Source: JAHEJV01 sp964653555 (GTDB lineage Bacteria > Myxococcota_A > UBA9160 > SMWR01). From it: a DNA stretch of 64,000 bases. Location of the stretch: positions 1 to 64,000 of the forward strand of contig CAZZFT010000009.1 of NCBI GenBank assembly GCA_964653555.1. The letters run 5' to 3'. The notes under the pieces are model-generated. The model was not told where the DNA came from. It searched no databases and was given only the letters and a program-made list of their open reading frames with translations. Positions 17,292 through 24,473 of this stretch are shown in pieces (positions within the stretch are counted from its first letter, which is position 1; the number at the start of each line of letters is the position of its first letter). The translations under genes were made by a program, and so were the position numbers.

Positions 17292-17939
17292 TCAGGGCTT
17301 CCGGGCGACGGGGCACTGGTCGCTGATCTCCCCGAGGTCCTCGGAGCGGACCTCGAAGTGCGCCACGGGCGGGTCGCTCCAGTCGATCGCGATCACGAAC
17401 ACGGTGTCGTAGTCGCTGTTCTTCCAAGCGGGTACCGACGCGGTGCTGCCGAGCCGCTTCAGCACCACCTCCGCGACGGAGACGATCTGGAGGTGCTCCC
17501 AGGCGACGTAGATCGTCGCGGACCGGTACGCGGGCGCGAGCAGCTCGTCGGCGAGCCGTCCGGGATCGTTGAAGGGAAGCTGGGTGTCGATCGGGAGCTC
17601 CAGGCGGATCGCCGTCGGGGCGATCGTGAGCAGGGGCCGGACGTAGTCGTAGCGGAGGCCGTCCCCGTGGATCTCCGTCGCCTTCACGGAGGGATCGGGG
17701 GCGAACACGTAGTCGGGCGCCGGGAAGTGCTCGGCGAAGAAGTCGGGGAGCAGCAGGGCGCGGTTGAGCCCGCGGCAGGTCAGCTGGCCGAGACCCTCGG
17801 GCGGCTTCTCGCCGTGCCGCACGATCACGATCGTCTCGACGGGGACCCTCGACCGGGCCTCCTCGGCGCGCGCGGGAAGGAACGTCGTCGACGCGAGGAG
17901 GAGCGCGGTCAAGGCGATGCCGGAGACGGGGCGGTGCAC
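17292..17939 (-). CDS. Secreted histidine phosphatase superfamily protein
   Basis: 215 residues with a signal peptide (SGIALTALLLASTTFLPARA). The phosphoglycerate-mutase-like RHG motif follows at once (ETIVIVRHGEKPPEGLG), giving the phospho-accepting His. The second basic pocket is less clear. Length is near the small end of the family. It starts with GTG 17939 and runs into the acyltransferase gene 12 bases downstream, so the pair is probably co-transcribed. The substrate is unknown; phosphatase or a non-catalytic role are both possible. Confidence 0.78.
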   Translation of the reverse strand: MHRPVSGIALTALLLASTTFLPARAEEARSRVPVETIVIVRHGEKPPEGLGQLTCRGLNRALLLPDFFAEHFPAPDYVFAPDPSVKATEIHGDGLRYDYVRPLLTIAPTAIRLELPIDTQLPFNDPGRLADELLAPAYRSATIYVAWEHLQIVSVAEVVLKRLGSTASVPAWKNSDYDTVFVIAIDWSDPPVAHFEVRSEDLGEISDQCPVARKP

Positions 17940-18005
17940 GTCCCCAGACCTCTAGCCTTTCCCGGGAGCGGAAGGAAGCCGGCAGGGAGCCGGCGCGCTC
18001 CGGCG

Positions 18006-18478
18006 CTAGCGGCGGCGCAGACCCAGTGCGACGAGACCGAAGCCGAGCAGCAGCGCCGTACCCGGCTCGGGGACCACCACCACGCTGAACACGCTGTTGA
18101 AGGTCGCCCGATCGCCGGCGGAGAGCGTGAAGCGGTGCGTGATGCCGATGTCGCTGGAGGCGCCGGGTCCGGGAATCGACCCCGGGGCCACGCCTGCCGA
18201 CTGGTTGTCGACGGCCGTGCCGAGCAGGCCCGCTACCAAGCTGTAGGGATCGCCGTAGAGCGACAGCGCGCCGCTGCCGTCGATCTCTCCGTTGTAGAGC
18301 GGGGTGGCCGGTGACGGTGCCCAGGGTGGCCGATCCCGACCCGTTCGCGTCGGACACCGAGAGCGCCGACGACACGTACATCAGCGACGTGGGCAGCACC
18401 GGCAGCACCGGCACGGACACCGAAAGCGTGAAGGTCTGCGTCGGCGCACCGCGGCCGCTCAGGGAGACCCCTGGCGAT
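18006..18478 (-). pseudogene. Truncated, frameshifted PEP-CTERM protein
   Basis: The tail VPEPGTALLLGFGLVALGLRRR is a clear PEP-CTERM sorting signal (Pro-Glu-Pro, membrane helix, Arg cluster), which is cut by an exosortase at the cell surface. Upstream the frame reads LYNGEIDGSGALSLYG. The preceding beta-rich part (PTQTFTLSVSVPVLPVLPTS, YVSSALSVSDANGSG) lies in another frame, so there is a frameshift near 18305. No start codon or signal peptide remains: the 5' end is overrun by the end of the AhpD-like gene at 18459. Confidence 0.6.
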
Positions 18479-18929
18479 CCGGCGGCTGCAACCCGGCGGC
18501 GAGCGACAGCCGGTTCCAGGCGTTGATCGCCGCGATCGCGAAGACCAGTCCGGCCAGGGCCTGGGGCTCGAAGAGCCGACGGGCGGCGCTCCACGCCTCC
18601 CCGTCGAGCCCGCGCTCGGCGGCGAGCGTGAGCGACTCGCCGAGGGCGAGGGCGGCGCGCTCGCGCTCGTCGAAGAAGGGCACCTCGCGCCAGGCGCACA
18701 ACACGTCGAGGCGCTGGGCGTGCTCACCGGCCTCGCGCGCCTCCCGGTGATGCATGTCCAGGCAGAAGGCGCATCCGTTCAGCTGGGATACGCGGGTGCG
18801 CACCAGCGCCAGCAATCGCGGCTCGAGACAGGCGCTCGCGACGGCGCCCTCGAGGTCGTTCATGGCGCGGTAGGCGTCGGGCAGCTCGCGAAACAGGTTC
18901 AGGCGCGAGATCGAGGGCTTCGGCGTCAT
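18459..18929 (-). CDS. AhpD-like carboxymuconolactone decarboxylase family protein
   Basis: A 156-residue all-helical protein with the AhpD redox motif CAFCLDMHH (CxxC followed by the proton-relay His). Such proteins reduce peroxides via an alkylhydroperoxidase cycle. The start MTPKPSISRLNLFRELPDAY and the GESLTLAAERG segment fit the family. It lies 77 bases downstream of the elp3 stop on the same strand. Its 3' end overlaps the decayed PEP-CTERM fragment by about 20 bases. Confidence 0.88.
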   Translation of the reverse strand: MTPKPSISRLNLFRELPDAYRAMNDLEGAVASACLEPRLLALVRTRVSQLNGCAFCLDMHHREAREAGEHAQRLDVLCAWREVPFFDERERAALALGESLTLAAERGLDGEAWSAARRLFEPQALAGLVFAIAAINAWNRLSLAAGLQPPDRQGSP

Positions 18930-19006
18930 GGGCCCGCAAGGTCGAATGCCGCCGCGGCGCCGACAAGAGCCACATCCGCTTCGCGCGACGGGTCCACCCG
19001 CCGCCG

Positions 19007-20770
19007 TCAGACGTCGAGCGCCCGGTGCTGGTAGAGCTCTCCATCGCGGAAGCCGAGCCTGCGGTAGTAGGGGCGCGTTCCGACGGCCGAGATCACGGCG
19101 AGTCGCGCGAAGCCGGCCTCGGCGGCGAGCCGCGCCGCCTCCGCCACCAGCGCGCGTCCGAGACCGGCGTGCTGGGCGGCCGATTCGGCGCGCTCGCCCA
19201 GTGGCAGCGACGCGCCGTACACGTGCACCTCGCGGATCAGGGCGCAGCCCTCGATCTCGGGCACGGGCGCCGTGCCGCGGGGCAGAGCGAGGCGGAGGAA
19301 GGCGGCCAGGCGGTCGTCGCGGGTGACCCACTCGAGGAAGCGCTCGCCGCCGATCGACGTCGCGTAGGCCGTCTCGCGCAGGTACAGGCCGCCGGCGCCG
19401 CCCGCTCCGGCGCGGATCTCGCGACTGCGAATCTCGCGCGCGACGCCGCCGCGCCCGGCGAGCGCGCGCTCGGCCACCTCGCGCAGGTTGGCAGTGTGCG
19501 TGCCGGCGGCGACGTCGCGGGCCGAGAAGTCGCGGATCACGCGCGTGAGGCGACACCAGCGCGGTGTCGCCTCGATGCAGTCGGCGAGCAGCGCGACCAG
19601 GGTGGCGTCGTCGTAGGGGAGCCAGGCGCCGCGCGCATGGTAGGCGGCGAGCTCGGCGCTCTCGACCAGCAGACAGGGATAGAGCTTCAGCTCGTCCGGG
19701 CGGAAGTCGGGATCGTCGAACAGGCGGCAGTAGTCGCGGGCGTCCCGCTCGGGATCGGCGCCGAGCAGGTTCGGCATCCAGTGCGCGTGCAGCTTGAAGC
19801 CCGCAGCGCGAAGCCTTCGGAAGGCCCGCCTCGTGGTCGCGACGTCGTGGCCGCGGCGGTTCGCGGCGAGCACCGCATCGTCCAGGCTCTGGACGCCGAG
19901 CTGGATCTTCGTGGCGCCCAGCCGGCGGAGGCGGCGGATCTCGTCGTCGTCGATGCCGTCGGGGCGGGTCTCCAGGGCGAGCCCGACGCAGCGCGCTCTC
20001 GCCGTCTCGTTGCGCCGTTGGACGGCGGCGAGCGCCTGCCAGCTCGAAGCCTCGCTCGAGTCGAGCAACGAGCCCGCGTGCTGCGCGGCGAGATGTCGGG
20101 CCACCACCCGGTTGTACGCTCCTGACCCCAACGATCGCCCCTTCGGCGCCGCGAGCTCCCGGTAGCGCGCTGGCGCGGTTCCCGCCTCGTCGCGGCCGTC
20201 CACGCCGGCACCGAAGTCGTTCATCGCCTCCAGACAGCGCCGGACGAACCACACCTGGTAGGTCTCGGGATAGTGCGACCAGGTTCCGCCGAGCACGATC
20301 AGCTCGACCTTGTCGGTGGGGTGCCCCATGCTCCGGTAGGCGGCGAGGCGGCTCCAGGTCTGGAGATAGGGGTCGAAGCGGTTGTCCTCGGCCCGTTGCG
20401 CACCCGGCTCGTCGGCGAGGTAGCTCTTGGGCATGCGCACGTCGTTGGGACAGAAGATGCACGTCCCCGGACACGGAAAGGGCTTGGTCAGGACGGTCAC
20501 CGGAGTGACACCGGAGAGCGTGCGCACCGGTCGCAGCCGCAGCCGACGCACGAACTCGTCCTCGGACAGCGCGCCGCCGAAGGCGCGAAAGCCGGCGATG
20601 ATCTCGCTCTTCGAGTACAGACCGCCCCGCTTCGGATGGCGCTTCACGATGCGATCGAGCGCGGGCGCATCGAGCTCGGGGATCCGCGCGATCTCGGCGA
20701 TGATCGCACTCAGCTCCGCGCGGTGCGGAGCGGGATCGAAGTCGGCGCGGGGCCTTCGCAGGGGCTGCAT
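19007..20770 (-). CDS. elp3: Elp3-like tRNA U34 carboxymethyltransferase (radical SAM + GNAT)
   Basis: A 587-residue single-chain Elp3. In eukaryotes and some prokaryotes Elp3 uses acetyl-CoA and a SAM radical to add a carboxymethyl group to C5 of wobble uridine 34 in tRNA. The N-terminal radical-SAM part has the cluster motif PCPGTCIFCPND (spacing CX3CX2C, shorter than the CX4CX2C I recall for other Elp3s), then DPYLQTWSRLAAYRSMGHPT and DKVELIVLGGTWSHYPETYQ, an Elp3 signature. The C-terminal GNAT domain carries HAGLGRALVAEAARLAAEAG and AVISAVGTRPYYRRLGFRDG. It starts at ATG 20770, 30 bases from the divergent Trm9-like gene; the pair probably shares a promoter region. Confidence 0.9.
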   Translation of the reverse strand: MQPLRRPRADFDPAPHRAELSAIIAEIARIPELDAPALDRIVKRHPKRGGLYSKSEIIAGFRAFGGALSEDEFVRRLRLRPVRTLSGVTPVTVLTKPFPCPGTCIFCPNDVRMPKSYLADEPGAQRAEDNRFDPYLQTWSRLAAYRSMGHPTDKVELIVLGGTWSHYPETYQVWFVRRCLEAMNDFGAGVDGRDEAGTAPARYRELAAPKGRSLGSGAYNRVVARHLAAQHAGSLLDSSEASSWQALAAVQRRNETARARCVGLALETRPDGIDDDEIRRLRRLGATKIQLGVQSLDDAVLAANRRGHDVATTRRAFRRLRAAGFKLHAHWMPNLLGADPERDARDYCRLFDDPDFRPDELKLYPCLLVESAELAAYHARGAWLPYDDATLVALLADCIEATPRWCRLTRVIRDFSARDVAAGTHTANLREVAERALAGRGGVAREIRSREIRAGAGGAGGLYLRETAYATSIGGERFLEWVTRDDRLAAFLRLALPRGTAPVPEIEGCALIREVHVYGASLPLGERAESAAQHAGLGRALVAEAARLAAEAGFARLAVISAVGTRPYYRRLGFRDGELYQHRALDV

Positions 20771-20800
20771 CGGCGCTCTCGAGCGGGCACCAGCATAGCG

Positions 20801-21550
20801 ATGAACGACGCGACGGTACGCGCGCTGGCCGAGATCAATCGCACCTTCTACCGGGAGCGGGCGCGGGAGTTCAGCGCCGCGCGAGCGGCGCCCTGGCCGG
20901 GCTGGCAGGCCCTGGTGGCCCCGTTGCGCGAGCGCGCCGGAGCGGAGCCGCTGCGCGTGCTCGACGTCGGCTGCGGCAATGGCCGCTTCGCCCGCTTCCT
21001 CGCGAGCGCCCTGCCCGACCAAGCGCTCGCTCTCTGGGGCGTGGACGCCAGCGAGCCGCTGCTCGACGAGGCGCGCCGGGCGGGTCCGGAGGGCGCCCGC
21101 TGGCAGCCGGGCGACATCGTGGCCGAACCGGAGGCGCTGCCGGCGGGACCCTTCGACGCGATCGCCCTGCTCAACGTGATCCACGGCGTGCCGGGCCGCG
21201 CGCGGCGCCGCGACCTGCTGGCCGCCTGCGCCCGCCGCCTCGCGCCCGGCGGGCTGCTGGTCCTCACGACCTGGCGCTTCACCCGGGACGAGCGCGTGCG
21301 CGGACGGGTCCTTCCGTGGAATGCCTACAGTTCCCGGGCACCTGTGCCGATCGATTGCTCACAGCTGGAGCCCGGTGACCACCTGCTGCCCTGGGGCGAC
21401 GGCGACCAGACGGTGCGTTACATCCATGCCTTCGACGACAGCGAGATCGCGGCCTGCATCGAGACGCTTCCCCTCGCCCTGGAGCGCCGCTACACCGCCG
21501 ACGGCCGCACGGGCGACCAGAACGAGTACTTCCTCCTGCGCGCCCCGTGA
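20801..21550 (+). CDS. Trm9/ALKBH8-like SAM-dependent methyltransferase
   Basis: A 249-residue class I methyltransferase. SAM motif I is VLDVGCGNGRFARFLA and motif II GVDASEPLLDEAR. The features that point to the Trm9 group are the N-terminal FSAARAAPWPGW (compare FxxTRxxPWP in yeast Trm9) and the late GDHLLPWGDGDQTVRYIHAF (compare the VPW...RYYHLF part of Trm9/ALKBH8). Trm9 methylates cm5U34 to mcm5U34 in tRNA, the step after Elp3. Being divergent from elp3 by 30 bases strengthens that role. Catalysis and substrate are inferred from motif memory and context. Confidence 0.75.
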   Translation: MNDATVRALAEINRTFYRERAREFSAARAAPWPGWQALVAPLRERAGAEPLRVLDVGCGNGRFARFLASALPDQALALWGVDASEPLLDEARRAGPEGARWQPGDIVAEPEALPAGPFDAIALLNVIHGVPGRARRRDLLAACARRLAPGGLLVLTTWRFTRDERVRGRVLPWNAYSSRAPVPIDCSQLEPGDHLLPWGDGDQTVRYIHAFDDSEIAACIETLPLALERRYTADGRTGDQNEYFLLRAP

Positions 21551-21566
21551 CCCTTCCGAGGCCCGG

Positions 21567-22304
21567 ATGACCCGAGACGGCTCCGCCGAGGCGGTCCGCC
21601 AGCGCGTGATCGGAGTCGCCGCGATCGGGCGCGCGCTCGACGCGGGCGATCCGGTGCAGTGCCTGGTGGTACCCGAGGGCCCGATGGCGCCGGAGCTGTC
21701 CCGGCTGTGCGAGCGGGCGGAAGCGGCGGGCGTCGAGGTCGTGCGCGGCGGCGAGCGGCGCCGCGTCCGACTCGCCGGCGGCGCCGAGGCCGTCGCCCTC
21801 GTCGGTCCGCCCCGCGACGTCGACCTCGACACCGTGATGGCGCGGGGCGGGGCCGTGTGGCTGCTGGTCGGCGCCGCCTACCCGGGGAACGTGGGCGCCG
21901 CGATCCGCACCACCGAGGTGAGCGGAGCCGACGGCGTCTACATCGACAACGCCTTCGACCACGCGCAGCGCCGCGAGGCGCGCCGCGCGTCGATGCGCGC
22001 CGACCGCTTCCTACCCGTCGCCTGGGAGCGCGCCGGCGCGGTGATCGGCGCGGCGCGCCGCGCCGGGAAGACCGTGATCGGAATCGAGGACAGCGGCACG
22101 GCGCCGCCCTGGCGGACGGCGCTCGCGGGCCCGGTGCTGCTGATCGCCGGCGCCGAAGCCGACGGAGTACCGGCGGCCCTGCTGCGCCGCTGCGACGCGG
22201 TGACGCGCATCCCGATGGCGGGGTTCGTCGCGTCCTACAACCTGCAGGCCGCGGTGGCGATCGTCGCCGCCGAACGGCTGCGCCAGCGGGAGGATCGGCG
22301 ATGA
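21567..22304 (+). CDS. TrmH/SpoU-family RNA methyltransferase
   Basis: A 245-residue SPOUT methyltransferase that would 2'-O-methylate a ribose in tRNA or rRNA. The three SPOUT blocks are present: VWLLVGAAYPGNVGAAIRTT (motif 1; the usual Asn/Arg pair is seen as GNVGAAIR), VLLIAGAEADGVPAALLRRC (motif 2) and IPMAGFVASYNLQAAVAIVA (motif 3, knot). It begins 16 bases after the Trm9-like stop, so the two are one transcript: a small RNA-modification operon. The exact target base is unknown. Confidence 0.85.
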   Translation: MTRDGSAEAVRQRVIGVAAIGRALDAGDPVQCLVVPEGPMAPELSRLCERAEAAGVEVVRGGERRRVRLAGGAEAVALVGPPRDVDLDTVMARGGAVWLLVGAAYPGNVGAAIRTTEVSGADGVYIDNAFDHAQRREARRASMRADRFLPVAWERAGAVIGAARRAGKTVIGIEDSGTAPPWRTALAGPVLLIAGAEADGVPAALLRRCDAVTRIPMAGFVASYNLQAAVAIVAAERLRQREDRR

Positions 22305-23041
22305 TGAGCATCACCCGGGATCGCTTCGGCCTGCTTCCGATCTATCTGTCCACCCGCCAGACGGCCCAGCGCGTCGGCGCCGTGTTCGTGCTCGCCGCCG
22401 CGGTGAGCTGGATCGCCGCCGGCTACGACCTGGGCGAGGTGCGCACGCTCTCCGCCATCCAGGCCGGCTCCTCGCTCGACGCCGCTCAGCGCGTCGCCCA
22501 CGCCCGCGCCGGGTCGCTGCTCACGGCGGCCCAGCTCCTGTGCGCCGGGCTGGCGTGCGCCGCCTTCGTGCCCTGGCTGTACCGGGCGCGCTGCAACCTG
22601 CGCGCCCTGGGCGTGCGGCGGCTGCGCTTCCGACGGGAGTGGGCCTACCTGGGCTTCTTGATCCCGCTGCTCAACACCTACCGTCCGTATCAGGTGATGA
22701 GCGAGGTGTGGCGCGGGAGCGACCCGGACAGCAGCGACCCGATCGCGTGGCTGCGCATGCGTGCCCCGCTGCTGGTGGTCGCCTGGTGGGTTCTCTTGCT
22801 GGCGTGGGTGGCGATGGAGCTGCTCGCGGCGCTGATCCTCGAGCTGGCGACGGGCCTGCCGCGGATCCAGCTGGCCCACGCCATGCACCTCGTCGCCGAC
22901 GTGTGCGCGGCGACGAGCGCCAGCCTCGGCTACTTCGTGGTGACGAGCGTCTCCCGGGCCCAGGACGAGAAGTGGCGCGCGACGGGCGGCGCGACCGACG
23001 AGCGGGCGCTGCCGCTGGAGCGCGGTCCGGTGACCGCGTAG
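22301..23041 (+). CDS. DUF4328 membrane protein
   Basis: A 246-residue integral membrane protein with several helices. The DUF4328 signature shows as WLYRARCNLRALG, the FLIPLLNTYRPYQVMSEVWR block and SDPIAWLRMR. The function of this family is unknown. The start (ATG at 22301 or 22304) overlaps the trmH-like stop (ATGATGA), so it belongs to the same operon. It converges with the MFS gene 5 bases downstream. Confidence 0.82.
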   Translation: MMSITRDRFGLLPIYLSTRQTAQRVGAVFVLAAAVSWIAAGYDLGEVRTLSAIQAGSSLDAAQRVAHARAGSLLTAAQLLCAGLACAAFVPWLYRARCNLRALGVRRLRFRREWAYLGFLIPLLNTYRPYQVMSEVWRGSDPDSSDPIAWLRMRAPLLVVAWWVLLLAWVAMELLAALILELATGLPRIQLAHAMHLVADVCAATSASLGYFVVTSVSRAQDEKWRATGGATDERALPLERGPVTA

Positions 23042-23046
23042 TCGCG

Positions 23047-24405
23047 TCACTCGCGCGCCGCCACCGGCTCGGGCGGCGACGTGCCCGCGAGCACCACCGC
23101 GGCCACCAGCGCGACCGCCACCAGCACCCCGAGGCCGAAGGGGTAGCCGCCTCGGATCGCGTACAGCGCGCCGAGGGCGAGCGGTCCCAGGCCGCTCGCC
23201 GTCTGCGTGACCATCTGGAGCAGGCCGAGCACCGCTCCGAAGGAGCGCACGCCGAACAGGTCCGCCACGAACAGCGGCTGCAGCATGAACAGGTTGCCGA
23301 TCGTGAAGCCGAAGCACGCCGAGGCGATGAACAGCACCCCCGCGGACTCGGCGAGCGCGAAGGTGGACACCGCTCCGGCCTGGAGCACGATCAGTGCCAC
23401 GCCCAGCCTCCGCTGATCGACGCGATCGGCGAAGCGTCCCACCACCAGCCGCGCCACGATGCTGCCCCCGGCCGTGGTGGAGAGGGCGAGCGCGGCGAGC
23501 TGCGGATCCATGTGGGCGCGCAGGATCGAGATCTGGTGCATCGCCGTCGCCACCTGACAGAACAGGATCCCGCCGAATCCGCCCACCAGGCGCCAGAAGG
23601 TCGCCGTACGCAGCGCCTCGCGCTGGGTCCAGACGCGGCCGAGCGGCGCGGACGGGCGCCGGGGGTCGGGGGGCGCGCCGCCGTCCGGGAACAGGCCGAG
23701 CGGGCGCGGGTCGTCGCGCAGGACCCAGGCCGTCACCGGCAGGACGATCGCAACGACGAGCAGCGCCAGGAGCTGCGTCGCCCGGGCGAGTCCCTGCTCG
23801 TGGACGATCCGGCTGACCAGCGGAACCAGGACGACGCCGCCCACCGAGACGCCGGTCTGGGCGATGCTCATCGCCTGGGCCCGCCGCGTCTCGAACCAGC
23901 GCGTGATGATCGCGGCGGCCGGGATCGCCCCGGCCATCGCGAAGCCGACCGCGAGCAGCGGGTAGACGGCCCACAGCTGCCACGGCTGCGAAACCCGCCC
24001 GACACCGATCAGCGCACCCGCCATCACCAGCGAGCCGGCCGCGATCCAGATCCGGGGTCCTGTGCGGTCGACGGCGCGCCCCACCCACGGCCCCACCAGC
24101 CCCGTCGTGACGAAGTAGAGCGTCGTCGCGAAGGAGACCTGGGTGCGAGGCCAGCCGCGCTCGCTGCACAGCGCGTCGAGGAACACGGCCATCGCGTAGA
24201 AGCCGATGCCGACGACGATGAAGGCGTTGAGCGACGCTCCGAGCGCCAGGATCCAGCCGTAATAGTGGCCGGGGGCGAGGCGCTGGAGCGGCGGGCGACC
24301 TGCGAAGGGGGGCAAACGGGATCTCGGGTGCGCGCGGTGCGCGGACGCTAGCCCGCAATCCGCCGCCGGGCGCCCGCGACGGCCCGGCGGGCCCACCGGC
24401 AACAT
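23047..24405 (-). CDS. MFS transporter (monocarboxylate/OFA-like)
   Basis: A 12-helix permease of up to 452 residues. Signature parts: YYGWILALGASLNAFIVVGI at the true start of the membrane domain, GPWVGRAVDRTGPRIWIAAG (the helix 2-3 loop), and SIVARLVVGRFADRVDQRRL (the corresponding loop in the second half). This resembles oxalate/formate antiporter and monocarboxylate-transporter relatives. The start is uncertain: ATG 24405 adds a low-complexity Arg/Pro leader, and a TTG at 24315 gives a more usual 422-residue protein. It is divergent from the kinase gene. Confidence 0.8.
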   Translation of the reverse strand: MLPVGPPGRRGRPAADCGLASAHRAHPRSRLPPFAGRPPLQRLAPGHYYGWILALGASLNAFIVVGIGFYAMAVFLDALCSERGWPRTQVSFATTLYFVTTGLVGPWVGRAVDRTGPRIWIAAGSLVMAGALIGVGRVSQPWQLWAVYPLLAVGFAMAGAIPAAAIITRWFETRRAQAMSIAQTGVSVGGVVLVPLVSRIVHEQGLARATQLLALLVVAIVLPVTAWVLRDDPRPLGLFPDGGAPPDPRRPSAPLGRVWTQREALRTATFWRLVGGFGGILFCQVATAMHQISILRAHMDPQLAALALSTTAGGSIVARLVVGRFADRVDQRRLGVALIVLQAGAVSTFALAESAGVLFIASACFGFTIGNLFMLQPLFVADLFGVRSFGAVLGLLQMVTQTASGLGPLALGALYAIRGGYPFGLGVLVAVALVAAVVLAGTSPPEPVAARE

Positions 24406-24473
24406 GGCGTCGCAGCAGCCCGTCCCGCTTTTCTCAACCGACGCGCGCGCCCGTCCGATGAAGATCGGGAATC

